Shown here: piece by piece, positions 8,070 through 16,122 of the stretch
Layout of the letters: every line of letters starts with the position of its first letter
Position numbering within the stretch: the first letter of the stretch is position 1
Assembly: GCA_002748705.1 (NCBI GenBank)
Contig: PDSZ01000001.1
Location: 1 to 64,000 of the forward strand
Source: Candidatus Fermentibacterota bacterium
GTDB taxonomy: Bacteria; Fermentibacterota; Fermentibacteria; Fermentibacterales; Fermentibacteraceae
Length of the DNA: 64,000 nucleotides
Direction: 5' to 3'
Program-made: the position numbers and the translations under genes
Notes under the pieces: generated by a model
What the model was told of the DNA's origin: nothing
Database searches by the model: none
What the model saw: only the letters and a program-made list of their open reading frames with translations

Positions 8070-8178
8070 TGCTGCTCCTTTCAGCTAACCAATACAGCTG
8101 AACAGAGGCAGTGTAAAGTTTGACAACAGGCTGAAATGAATTAGTATTCTCTTCAGACGCCAGCAAAGGAGGAATTAC

Positions 8179-8613
8179 ATGAGCGCTTCGTCAGACAGGG
8201 ATACTCTCCATCTTCTTGCGATCTTTCACTATGTCATGGCCGGGCTGATAGCCCTGTTTGCCTGCATACCTCTTATTCACATGACTGTTGGCATAGCTCT
8301 TATCTTTGGCGGTATAACTGAGAATGACCCAGGAGTTGGTCTGGCCGGAGGCTTTTTTGCTGTTATAGCAGGTGTAATAATTCTTTTTGGTTTGGGTTTT
8401 GCATTTCTCATCTTTTACGCAGGAAGAAACCTTGACCGTCTTCAGAAATACCAGATGTGCATGGTCGGTGCAGTGCTTCTCTGCTTTTTCATGCCTTTTG
8501 GGACCATTTTAGGTATTTTTACCGTTATTACTCTGAACAATGAATCGGTGAAAAAACTCTTTGCCGAGAATGATTCTCAAGCAGAAGTCAGTGTAGAGAT
8601 AGAGACTACATAA
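8179..8613 (+). CDS. Hypothetical membrane protein
   Basis: 144 residues with four hydrophobic segments (about 15-40, 55-65, 70-95, 105-125) and a charged tail. A strong AAAGGAGG precedes the ATG. The TM pattern, with GRNLDRLQKYQMCMVGAVL between the last helices, resembles small uncharacterised DUF4064-like or TM2-like proteins, but I cannot name a family. It is divergent from the SagB-like gene. Confidence 0.6.
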   Translation: MSASSDRDTLHLLAIFHYVMAGLIALFACIPLIHMTVGIALIFGGITENDPGVGLAGGFFAVIAGVIILFGLGFAFLIFYAGRNLDRLQKYQMCMVGAVLLCFFMPFGTILGIFTVITLNNESVKKLFAENDSQAEVSVEIETT

Positions 8614-9157
8614 GCGTTATCGCCCTCTTGAAAAGACAGAACAGCACTGCAGCAGCTGGAATCCTGGGCTGATAAGAGAGAGCAAAGCTCATGCTGTGTT
8701 ATAAGACAGCCTTGTGTACAGATCGAATTCGTTATGCGTCTATACAGCTTTGCGGGAATGTTGTTTCTTTCAGGATTAAGCAGTATTCACTGAATTAAGT
8801 TTCTGTCTGGTGTGTGTATCTTATTCTGTTCAGAAGGATCAATGTTCAAATAAATTAAGCCGTTTTAATGGAAATTGATGCTACAGCAAAGTTATTTTAT
8901 GAGAACTTCGGTGATAGCCTGAAACACTAAGACATGAACCACAGCGCTGGTACTCTTGAGCTTTTGAAATGTGGTGATTACAGGCGCTGTTTTCAGGAGC
9001 GGAACGGTTTCAGGTTGAGTGCAGATTGCTGAGCGGAAGCTGTTCTCTCATGGTGCAGTTTTTCAGAAACTGTTTTTTCTTCGTTCAGAGTTGCCTCCTT
9101 GACTGACGGCAGCTATTCTGTTCTCTTAGCTCCAGCATTCTAACAGGGGAGAGTTCA
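8614..9157. other. Intergenic stretch with no recognisable gene
   Basis: 544 bases with no frame of note, no tRNA and no clear terminator. The last 60 bases contain a TTGACT and lead into the Shine-Dalgarno (GGGGAGAG) of the C25 protease, so that gene's promoter is probably here. Confidence 0.5.
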
Positions 9158-11197
9158 ATGAAGCATGTTGTTGTATTGGTTATGATTCTGGCCTGGTGTT
9201 CAGTTGCCGGCGAGATGACCGGAATTGTTTCCTTTCAGAACAGTGAAGTGCTGTTTGGCTCCAGGGCAGGCTACAGCAGAATATCATTATCAGGATGTAC
9301 TTCGTTCGGCAGCCCTGGAGAGCCGCTGCTTCCTGTAAAACCTGTGACCCTTGTGCTTCCTTCAGGAGCCTGTAATGTGACAGTATTCGCTGAAGCAGTG
9401 TCTGCGGATACTGTTCCTGTTTCCGGCACTGTTCAGCCGGTTGCAGTCCCGCGGCCTTTCAGCGCCGCGGCATCGGTTCCTGAGAAAATCTCTGAGAACC
9501 CTGCTGTTTACACATCTGATTCTTTCTGGCCTGGTAAAGCTGCGGTAAACATACGAACAGGCAACAAGGGCGGTTTCACTCTTGTGAGCTTTCTGGTTTA
9601 TCCTGTTCAGTACAACCCGGTATCAAGAGAACTGCAGGTGGCAGATACTGTTGAGTACACTGTAAGGTGGGAGAGCGGTATTTCTGCCTGTGTTTCCCGG
9701 GGGCAGATAAGATCTGCTGCAGCCCAGCTTGCAGGATGGATTGACAACCCGCAGGATCTTACAGCCTGTGCGCCTGCCATCTCAGGTGAAGATGCTCTGG
9801 ATATGCTTGTAATAACCACAAGTGACTATTCCGATTCTTTCACTGTCTTTACCACTTTCAAGAACACTCAGGGTATTCAGACTGAGCTTGTTTATGTAAG
9901 CGATATTCTTGCTTCTTCCTCTGGATATGATGATCCGGAAAAAATCAGAAACTATATCATTGACAAGTACAATGCAGATGGTTTGAAGTATGTGCTTCTC
10001 GCAGGTGATCAGACCGTAGTTCCTGTTCGGAGCATCAATCTCTTCTGCGAGGGGTACGGTGATATTGCGCCAGCTGATCTCTACTACTCTGATCTGGACG
10101 GAACCTGGGATGCCAGCGGAGATCACGACTATGGGCAGACTGATGATGATCTTGACCTGTACTCCGATGTTGCCGTGGGAAGAGCTTTATTTGGAAATTC
10201 AGATGATGCGGCATTGTTTGTTGAGCGTACCATCATGTATGAAACATCACCTCCTTCCGGCGACTGGAGATCAACAGCGATGCTCTGCGGAGCGGGTCTT
10301 TTTACAGGATATACCGGAGCTAAGGTCTGTGATTCAATTGCAGTGCAGCTCCCTGATCACTGGATAGTGAACAGGGCTTATGAAACAGCCAGCTTTGATG
10401 ACGGATACACAACCCACATTGATGTGATAAATGCAGGAACCAACTGGAACCACTATGCAGGGCACGGTAATACCTCAGGCATCTACTGGATGGGGTCACC
10501 GTCATCTATGATGACCAATTCTATAGCTCAGAGCCTTACCAACGGTGATATGGCCGGTATTCATCACAGCATAGCCTGCCACCCCGGAGCTTTCCATATG
10601 GACGAGAGCTGCGCAGAAGCTCTTTGGCACAATTGCAGTGGTGGAGCAGTTTCTGTAATGTTCAACACCAGCTACGGATGGGAGGGGAATCTGCCTGAAA
10701 TGGGCATCAGTGAGTGGATGTGCGTGTACATCACAGAGGAAGTGTTCCAGCTGGGCAATGAAGTGATCGGTGAGGCTTTTGCCACTGCAAAGGACAGGCG
10801 GGTTCCTCTATGGTCCGGAGGTTATGACCGGGAGCTGTACTGCCTGATGGACTGGCACGGATTCCACGATCCTGCTCTGGTGCCTGCCGGTTCGGGGACA
10901 GGTATTGAGGAATCAACGGAATTTCAGGTGGGGACCTGCGGTATTCATCTCATCGGCCCCTGGCCCAACCCTTCTGTGTGCGGAACATCTGTTAACTTCA
11001 GTGCTGCTATTGCTGAAGGGTCAGGAAGGCTGGATGTGTTTGATGTCACAGGAAGACGGGTATGGACAGGCAATCTTACTGAATCCGGTAAGGTTACCTG
11101 GAACACAGGCGCTGACGGAATACTTCCCGGTGTTTACTTTGCAAGACTTGAGCAGAACGGGGTTTCCAGCACAGTCAGAGTAATACTTACGAGATAG
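9158..11197 (+). CDS. Secreted gingipain-like cysteine protease (peptidase family C25) with T9SS-type C-terminal domain
   Basis: 679 residues. An N-terminal signal peptide (MKHVVVLVMILAWCSVAG) precedes a propeptide-like region. The C25 catalytic domain spans about 210-580, with the catalytic pair in HYAGHG (His436) and IACHPGAF (Cys474). The last 80 residues form a beta-sandwich sorting domain: PNPSVCGTSVNFS, LDVFDVTGRRVWTG, WNTGADGILPGVYFARLE, which is the layout of type A T9SS sorting domains. In Bacteroidota such proteins are exported through the T9SS pore and anchored at the surface. A PorY/PorX-like regulatory pair lies 14 kb downstream. The gene is monocistronic. Confidence 0.9.
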   Translation: MKHVVVLVMILAWCSVAGEMTGIVSFQNSEVLFGSRAGYSRISLSGCTSFGSPGEPLLPVKPVTLVLPSGACNVTVFAEAVSADTVPVSGTVQPVAVPRPFSAAASVPEKISENPAVYTSDSFWPGKAAVNIRTGNKGGFTLVSFLVYPVQYNPVSRELQVADTVEYTVRWESGISACVSRGQIRSAAAQLAGWIDNPQDLTACAPAISGEDALDMLVITTSDYSDSFTVFTTFKNTQGIQTELVYVSDILASSSGYDDPEKIRNYIIDKYNADGLKYVLLAGDQTVVPVRSINLFCEGYGDIAPADLYYSDLDGTWDASGDHDYGQTDDDLDLYSDVAVGRALFGNSDDAALFVERTIMYETSPPSGDWRSTAMLCGAGLFTGYTGAKVCDSIAVQLPDHWIVNRAYETASFDDGYTTHIDVINAGTNWNHYAGHGNTSGIYWMGSPSSMMTNSIAQSLTNGDMAGIHHSIACHPGAFHMDESCAEALWHNCSGGAVSVMFNTSYGWEGNLPEMGISEWMCVYITEEVFQLGNEVIGEAFATAKDRRVPLWSGGYDRELYCLMDWHGFHDPALVPAGSGTGIEESTEFQVGTCGIHLIGPWPNPSVCGTSVNFSAAIAEGSGRLDVFDVTGRRVWTGNLTESGKVTWNTGADGILPGVYFARLEQNGVSSTVRVILTR

Positions 11198-11319
11198 TTG
11201 TATGCTTTGCAGGCAGGAGTATGCTGAGTTGTTCCTCCCACAGGCCTGGTAGAACAGCGGTAGTTGTTTGGTATGGTTATGTAACATGGTTTGCATCTTG
11301 AAGCAGAAGAGATTGTCAG

Positions 11320-11604
11320 CGTGGTTGAGCCTGCTTTGAATCCTGTATTAAGGGCACCGCCGCAGCCGAGGTTTGCCGGATCATGGATTACAGAAACCTT
11401 TTGGCACTGCTCTGCGAGACTGTCGGTAAGTTCAGCAGTGTCATCCGTTGATCCTGCCTCCACGATTGTTATATCATAATCAGAGGCAGCTTCAAAGAGC
11501 GTAGAGATTGCTTTTTCTGCTGTTCTCCTGATATTCCCCTGAGCATTGTAAGCAGGGCAGAAGAAACTGGCAGAAGAAACTGCAGGTTTCCTCATTTCGT
11601 TCAC
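11320..11604 (-). pseudogene. N-terminal remnant of a family 2 glycosyltransferase
   Basis: The first 85 or so residues read FCPAYNAQGNIRRTAEKAI, then DYDITIVEAGSTDDTAEL and VSVIHDPANLGCGGALNTGFKA, matching dolichol-phosphate-mannose-synthase-like GT2 enzymes (FFPAYNEExNI, IIVDDGSTDGT, NxGYGGAL). The catalytic DDGS is altered to EAGS, and similarity ends near 11320; the frame then runs into unrelated sequence up to the C25 gene. It is truncated and has a degraded nucleotide-binding motif, so is probably non-functional. Confidence 0.7.
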
Positions 11605-11730
11605 TCTTTCAGTGAATCAGGGAGGGAATGCTGAATTGTTTCAGGCCTGACAGCCTTGAAAAGTTTGCTTTGCCAGGGGAAGGGAAGTATTTTACCCCGA
11701 ATCTTAAAAAGATGAAAGGAAGTTTACGAA

Positions 11731-12417
11731 ATGATAATATCTGCTATTGCGCTTAGTGCTTTAACGGCATTCAACGGTTCAGTAAGCCTTGGCGGGCTTT
11801 TTACTTCAGGCAACAGCGATGTTGAGCAGCTGGATGCTGGGCTTCAGCTTTCAGGGCAGCCTACAGAAGTTCTTGAGACAGGTTTTTCCTTTCTCGCATC
11901 ATACGGCAGCAAGGAAGATGATGTGTACATTGAGAACTATCTGTCAGACGCAACACTGAAGTACAATTTCTCCGAGAAAAACTACATCGCCTCCAGAGTA
12001 TACTGGACGAAAGATGAGTTCGCCGGTATCAGCCACGAGTTCGGCGGAACAGCAGGTTATGGTCGTGAACTTGTTTCTGCGGAAACTTTTACCGCTTCAC
12101 TTGAGGCCGGTGGCGGTTATATGTCACGGGAGAACACCATTGAGGAGGAACTCTCAACAGCTACATGGTACTCAGGGATAAAGGCAAACTGGCAGGCTAC
12201 TGAAGCCTGGACTGTAACAGAGTCCGCCATAATCAGAGGCGACTTTGACAACTCGGAAAACTACTATGTCGGAAACCTTCTGGAAGCCAGTTCCGCAATA
12301 ACCGGTAATCTTTCCTTCATCACAGGCTTCCAGCTTGATTACTACAACCTTCCTCCTGTTGAAGGCAACGAAAACACCGACACTGCTCTGAGAGTACAGC
12401 TCAGATACAGCCTGTAG
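11731..12417 (+). CDS. DUF481 (YdiY-like) outer-membrane protein
   Basis: 228 residues. A hydrophobic start is followed by NGSVSLGGLFTSGNSDVEQLDAGLQL, the typical opening of DUF481 (salt-induced outer-membrane) proteins, then repeated amphipathic strands ending at RVQLRYSL, a C-terminal barrel strand. The family forms outer-membrane barrels of unknown function. The ribosome-binding site (AAAGGAAG) is good and a strong hairpin terminator follows. Confidence 0.8.
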   Translation: MIISAIALSALTAFNGSVSLGGLFTSGNSDVEQLDAGLQLSGQPTEVLETGFSFLASYGSKEDDVYIENYLSDATLKYNFSEKNYIASRVYWTKDEFAGISHEFGGTAGYGRELVSAETFTASLEAGGGYMSRENTIEEELSTATWYSGIKANWQATEAWTVTESAIIRGDFDNSENYYVGNLLEASSAITGNLSFITGFQLDYYNLPPVEGNENTDTALRVQLRYSL

Positions 12418-12434
12418 GAGATTATTTTTTTGAG

Positions 12435-12465
12435 TTGAAGGCAGCCGGTAATCGGCTGCCTTCAA
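12435..12465. terminator. Hairpin terminator between convergent genes
   Basis: A perfect 13-bp stem (TTGAAGGCAGCCG) with a GTAAT loop, followed by TGTTTT on the plus strand. It separates the DUF481 gene from the convergent three-gene operon and could stop transcription from both sides. Confidence 0.75.
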
Positions 12466-12487
12466 TGTTTTGCAGAGTCTTAGGTTC

Positions 12488-13330
12488 TTATAAGGTTTTG
12501 TAAGGCAACGCTGCAACAACGAACCTGTTAAGCTCAACCTCTGTTTCTCTTTCAGGAACAACTTCTATTTCAGCGAAGGAATTGATGATTTCTTCAGGGA
12601 CAGGGTAAAGAATCATTACCTGTTTGCCCATGTCTGAGAGAAATGAACTCTCCCATGTTTTCCAGAAAGCGTCGAACTCATCTTCAAAGAGTATTCCATC
12701 GGCCCATCTCCGAACTTCCCGTCTGAGGTGCTCAGGATCTTCAAGAAACTGAAGCTCCCTGGGAATGTCATTAACTATTTCTGAGATGGTGAAAACTCCG
12801 TACATAGGTCCCTGCAGGGTTGATTTGAGAACTATTACAGGTATTTCCCCGTAGGGCATTCTGATGGCTGTGTTTCCAGATTGACAGATAAAGGGAAGAT
12901 CGCCAGGTGAGCCCGGAGCACATTCGTAGTAGAGGAACCGGTCACTTTCGTTTTCCATGATAATGTCAAGAGCCTGAACTTCCCTCCAGAGCTGAACAGG
13001 GAATTGTGTATCGTCACATTCCGGCCAGCTGCTGATGGTGTTTATGTGCCCAAGTTTTAGGTTTTCCCAGGCCAGAGATGTGGAGTTAATTCCTCCCTGA
13101 CTCGGTTCGGGAAGTGCAGCTGTTGCCCAGCCCATGTTGGGAAAGCTGACCCGTACATTCACTGTACAGGGATCTCCGTGGAAATAAAGAACAGGAGCCT
13201 TGTCTTCAAATACCGGTTCAGTCTGTTCCCCGGCTGTACTCAAAGGAGATGCTGTGAATAGCTCATTCGAGGTGATTATACCCCATTCGTGCACCTGAAG
13301 GGCGGCTGTAAGCATAAGCAGCAAAACCAT
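12488..13330 (-). CDS. Secreted protein of unknown function, paralogue 3 of 3
   Basis: 280 residues, last gene of a three-gene operon of related proteins. A short hydrophobic start (MVLLLMLTAALQ) leads directly into the family motif VHEWGIIT. Shared motifs in order are APVLYFHGDP, LWREVQALDI, DRFLYYECAPG, RRWADGIL and FWKTWESSFL. The ATG overlaps the preceding stop (TAATG), suggesting translational coupling. No known catalytic motif is visible. Proteins with an EWG-type opening and a PVxYxxG strand occur as secreted hypotheticals in planctomycete-like genomes; I cannot assign a function. Confidence 0.7.
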   Translation of the reverse strand: MVLLLMLTAALQVHEWGIITSNELFTASPLSTAGEQTEPVFEDKAPVLYFHGDPCTVNVRVSFPNMGWATAALPEPSQGGINSTSLAWENLKLGHINTISSWPECDDTQFPVQLWREVQALDIIMENESDRFLYYECAPGSPGDLPFICQSGNTAIRMPYGEIPVIVLKSTLQGPMYGVFTISEIVNDIPRELQFLEDPEHLRREVRRWADGILFEDEFDAFWKTWESSFLSDMGKQVMILYPVPEEIINSFAEIEVVPERETEVELNRFVVAALPYKTL

Positions 13331-14280
13331 TATAGTCTTACAAGGCCAAGGAAGAACCGGTTGTAGTTCACAGTTCCTGAGAATTCTTCCCCTGTTTCAA
13401 GGGTGATTGAGCTTATTTTTTCAATCTCTTCACAGGGAAGAGGGAAGAGTATCCATTTTTCAGGTGTGCTGCCGGTACTCAGATCAAGCGCTTGTTTGTC
13501 ACAGACTGTTTCAGTTGTGAAGAATGGTTTCCATGTGTTCCACAGAGCTTCTATCTCGGAAGATTTCAGGCTGCTTCCTGCCCAGCCGCAGAGTATCTGA
13601 CAGACCTGATCATCATTCAGAACACTGCCTCTTGCAGAGCCTGTTCCGTCAGGCAGAGGAACCAGATTGATTCTTTCCACAGAAGGTTCTTCTCCTGTTG
13701 CGATAAGAAGCCCTTCAGGGGAATAGTAACCGGCAAGCAGCTTCGGATCGTAAAGATCATCAGGGGGTTCCCAGAACAGTATCCCTGCTTCGTAGTAGAG
13801 GAAGTTACCCAGATACTCATCGTCCTTTGAAGAATAGATATCCATCGAAGGGACTTCCCTCCAGAAGGGCATTGCCCATGCGAATGGTACTCCTGAGGTG
13901 TCAGGAGGCTCAGCCTCTTCTAAAGGTGGTCTGTAAAACTCTCCTGATATTATCCAGGAAGCTGCACTTTTCATATCGTCTCCCTGAACAATATCAGGTT
14001 CAGGATAGAGAGCTGTAAGCTCGCCCTGGTTTGCTCTGACTGTGAAGGTTGCATTCTGGAAAGGTGCGCCGTGTATCCATACCACAGGGGCATCCACCTC
14101 CAGTAGGCCGTATGGCTCACGGCCGAAATAGACATTTCCATTTTCGTCAGGGGCACCGGCTACAGTGGTACCTTCTGAGGTGAAGATCACAACACCCCAT
14201 TCATTTACGAATATGTCTTCAAAATCAGGATCAGGAGCTATCACAGTATCTGTGAGAAAGAGAAGGGGCAACATAAACAC
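13330..14280 (-). CDS. Secreted protein of unknown function, paralogue 2 of 3
   Basis: 316 residues. A signal-like start (MFMLPLLFLTDTVIA) precedes VNEWGVVIF, APVVWIHGAPF, FWREVPSMDI, NFLYYEAGILFWEP, CGWAGSSL and LWNTWKPFF, aligning with both neighbours. It is longer than its siblings owing to inserts around residues 130 and 185. Its stop overlaps the start of paralogue 3 by one base, and only 6 bases separate it from paralogue 1. Divergence among the three is high, so the duplication is old and all copies are maintained. Confidence 0.7.
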   Translation of the reverse strand: MFMLPLLFLTDTVIAPDPDFEDIFVNEWGVVIFTSEGTTVAGAPDENGNVYFGREPYGLLEVDAPVVWIHGAPFQNATFTVRANQGELTALYPEPDIVQGDDMKSAASWIISGEFYRPPLEEAEPPDTSGVPFAWAMPFWREVPSMDIYSSKDDEYLGNFLYYEAGILFWEPPDDLYDPKLLAGYYSPEGLLIATGEEPSVERINLVPLPDGTGSARGSVLNDDQVCQILCGWAGSSLKSSEIEALWNTWKPFFTTETVCDKQALDLSTGSTPEKWILFPLPCEEIEKISSITLETGEEFSGTVNYNRFFLGLVRL

Positions 14281-14286
14281 ACTCCT

Positions 14287-15219
14287 TTACAATGGAATGG
14301 CTGCAAGAATACAGCGGTAATAGTCAACAGGATAGCCTGTACCGTCAGGTCTTACGGAGATTGAGCTGATTCGTTCTGTGAGTTCAGAAGGAATCATGTA
14401 GAGAACCATGCCGTTTCTGTAAGCATGTTCTGCTGTGTGGCCGTTCATGATCCAGGATGACCAGGTTTTCCACATTGCATCTGCCTGTTCCGGTTCCAGA
14501 ATACCTGCGGACCAGCTGATTATTTCCATAAGAAGCGGCCGTTCTTCAATGGCATTGAACTCCATACTGCCGCCGTACACAAAGTCCCGCATTGTGCATA
14601 TACAGTATTTTGCGCCACTTTCGCTGTTCCTGAAAACCATCACCGGTATTGAGGCGTATTCGTCTGAGACCGATTCAGCCCCTGAGACCCAGGGCAGAAA
14701 ATCCAGTGTTTCAGGAGCAGTTTCGTAGTAGAGAAATTTATCGGTCCAGTTTTCTCCTATGGAAACTGTAAGAGCAGGATCCACTCTCCAGAGATTATAG
14801 TTCCACTCTCCGGGAGCTGTGCCCTGTTCAGCGGGATACTCCTCTATTCTTTCGTTGCTGAAGGAAGCAGTCCAGCTTACACTGTTGTGGGTTCTGTGGC
14901 AGTTGGAAACCTGAGGATAGATATCAAAGATGGAGCCATTGTCTGTTCTCACCGTAACTGTTCCCTCAAATTCAGGGCCGTTGATATAGATTACAGGTGC
15001 TCTGACCTGGTAAACTTCATCTTCTCCTGAAGAATGGGAGTCAGGAAGCTCAGAAGAGGCAGTCACAACTGGATCGCCGCCGCTCCAGGTTATAACTCCC
15101 CACTCCTGCACCTCGATGTGTGCCAGTTCATCGGCGGTTATTTCATTCAGGTTATCTGTGTCAGCATTTGCCTGAAAGGCCAGAACAGCCAGAATCGTAA
15201 TCAGTGTTCTCATTGTCAT
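14287..15219 (-). CDS. Secreted protein of unknown function, paralogue 1 of 3 (first gene of operon)
   Basis: 310 residues. A clear signal peptide (MTMRTLITILAVLAFQANA) is followed by VQEWGVITW, APVIYINGPEF, LWRVDPALTV, KFLYYETAP, IPVMVF, SWSAGIL and MWKTWSSWI. These are the same ordered motifs as in the next two genes. The predicted location is periplasmic or extracellular. It has an AAAGGA ribosome-binding site and a TATAAT box at 15240-15245 just upstream. The function is unknown. Confidence 0.72.
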   Translation of the reverse strand: MTMRTLITILAVLAFQANADTDNLNEITADELAHIEVQEWGVITWSGGDPVVTASSELPDSHSSGEDEVYQVRAPVIYINGPEFEGTVTVRTDNGSIFDIYPQVSNCHRTHNSVSWTASFSNERIEEYPAEQGTAPGEWNYNLWRVDPALTVSIGENWTDKFLYYETAPETLDFLPWVSGAESVSDEYASIPVMVFRNSESGAKYCICTMRDFVYGGSMEFNAIEERPLLMEIISWSAGILEPEQADAMWKTWSSWIMNGHTAEHAYRNGMVLYMIPSELTERISSISVRPDGTGYPVDYYRCILAAIPL

Positions 15220-15239
15220 CCTTTCCCCTGGAGTTATCC

Positions 15240-15245
15240 ATTATA
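15240..15245 (-). promoter_or_regulatory. Probable -10 box of the three-paralogue operon
   Basis: A perfect TATAAT on the minus strand about 20 bases before the first start codon. No good -35 is seen 17 bases upstream. The box lies between xthA and the operon, so the paralogues can be transcribed independently of xthA. Confidence 0.45.
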
Positions 15246-15262
15246 CCTGAAACCAGATGCTG

Positions 15263-16033
15263 CTATTCCGTAACCTGAAGAGTGAAGACCACCGGAGTAT
15301 GATCAGAAGGCTTCTCCCAGCCTCTGGGTTCTTTATCTATAACACATTCCGTAACAAGAATATCTGCTTTACTGTCAGCCATCACAAGGTCAAGCCTCAT
15401 TCCCCTGTTCCTTCTCCATCCGGCAGCCCGGTAATCCCACCAGCTGTATGCTTTTCCCTCCGGATTATGTTCCCGAAAAACATCTGCAAAACCTGCTTTC
15501 TGAAATGCTGCTATCTGTTCTCGCTCCAGGGGATGATAGCATATTGTTCCGTCCTGTTCCTCGGGAGAATGTGTGTCTTCCGGTGCAGGGGCCACATTGA
15601 AGTCGCCGGCAACTATCACCGGTTCATTAAATGCCATAGCGTATTTCCTCAACACCTTCAGATATTCCAGTTTTTCCTGAAATCTAGGATTATTCACATC
15701 GCCTCCGTTAGGAACATACACATTGATAAACCTTACTCCTTTCAGAACCCCTGATATCATTCTCTTTTGCTCTGGTAGGTAGCCGTAGAGATCGGTTTCA
15801 ACAGACTGGAGAGGCTCCCTTGATAGAATGGCAACACCGTTCCATCTTACCTGTCCGTTCACTGCAGAATGATAACCTGCTTCTCCGAGGGCATCGAATG
15901 GATACTGCTCTTTAGTTGCTTTTATCTCCTGTATGCAGAGGATGTCCGGTTTTTCCTTCTCAAGCCACCTGAGAAGCACCGGAAGCCTTGCCCGAACTGA
16001 ATTAACATTCCATGTAGCCCCATGTATTTTCAT
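15263..16033 (-). CDS. xthA: Exodeoxyribonuclease III / AP endonuclease
   Basis: 256 residues, full length for the ExoIII branch of the EEP (endonuclease/exonuclease/phosphatase) superfamily. It cleaves at abasic sites in base-excision repair and degrades 3' ends. Motifs are TWNVNSVRARL (about 7-17), CIQEIKA (metal Glu), GDFNVAP, WWDYRAAGWRRNRGMRLDLVM and the catalytic SDHTPV near the end. It is divergent from the next membrane glycosyltransferase gene. Confidence 0.93.
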   Translation of the reverse strand: MKIHGATWNVNSVRARLPVLLRWLEKEKPDILCIQEIKATKEQYPFDALGEAGYHSAVNGQVRWNGVAILSREPLQSVETDLYGYLPEQKRMISGVLKGVRFINVYVPNGGDVNNPRFQEKLEYLKVLRKYAMAFNEPVIVAGDFNVAPAPEDTHSPEEQDGTICYHPLEREQIAAFQKAGFADVFREHNPEGKAYSWWDYRAAGWRRNRGMRLDLVMADSKADILVTECVIDKEPRGWEKPSDHTPVVFTLQVTE

Positions 16034-16122
16034 GTAAAACCTCCTGAATGTTTTCTACCCCGGAGAACCTTTTCAGTCAAGGGTTATTTGCCTCTTGCTC
16101 CGAATCAGGTAAATTAGACCCT

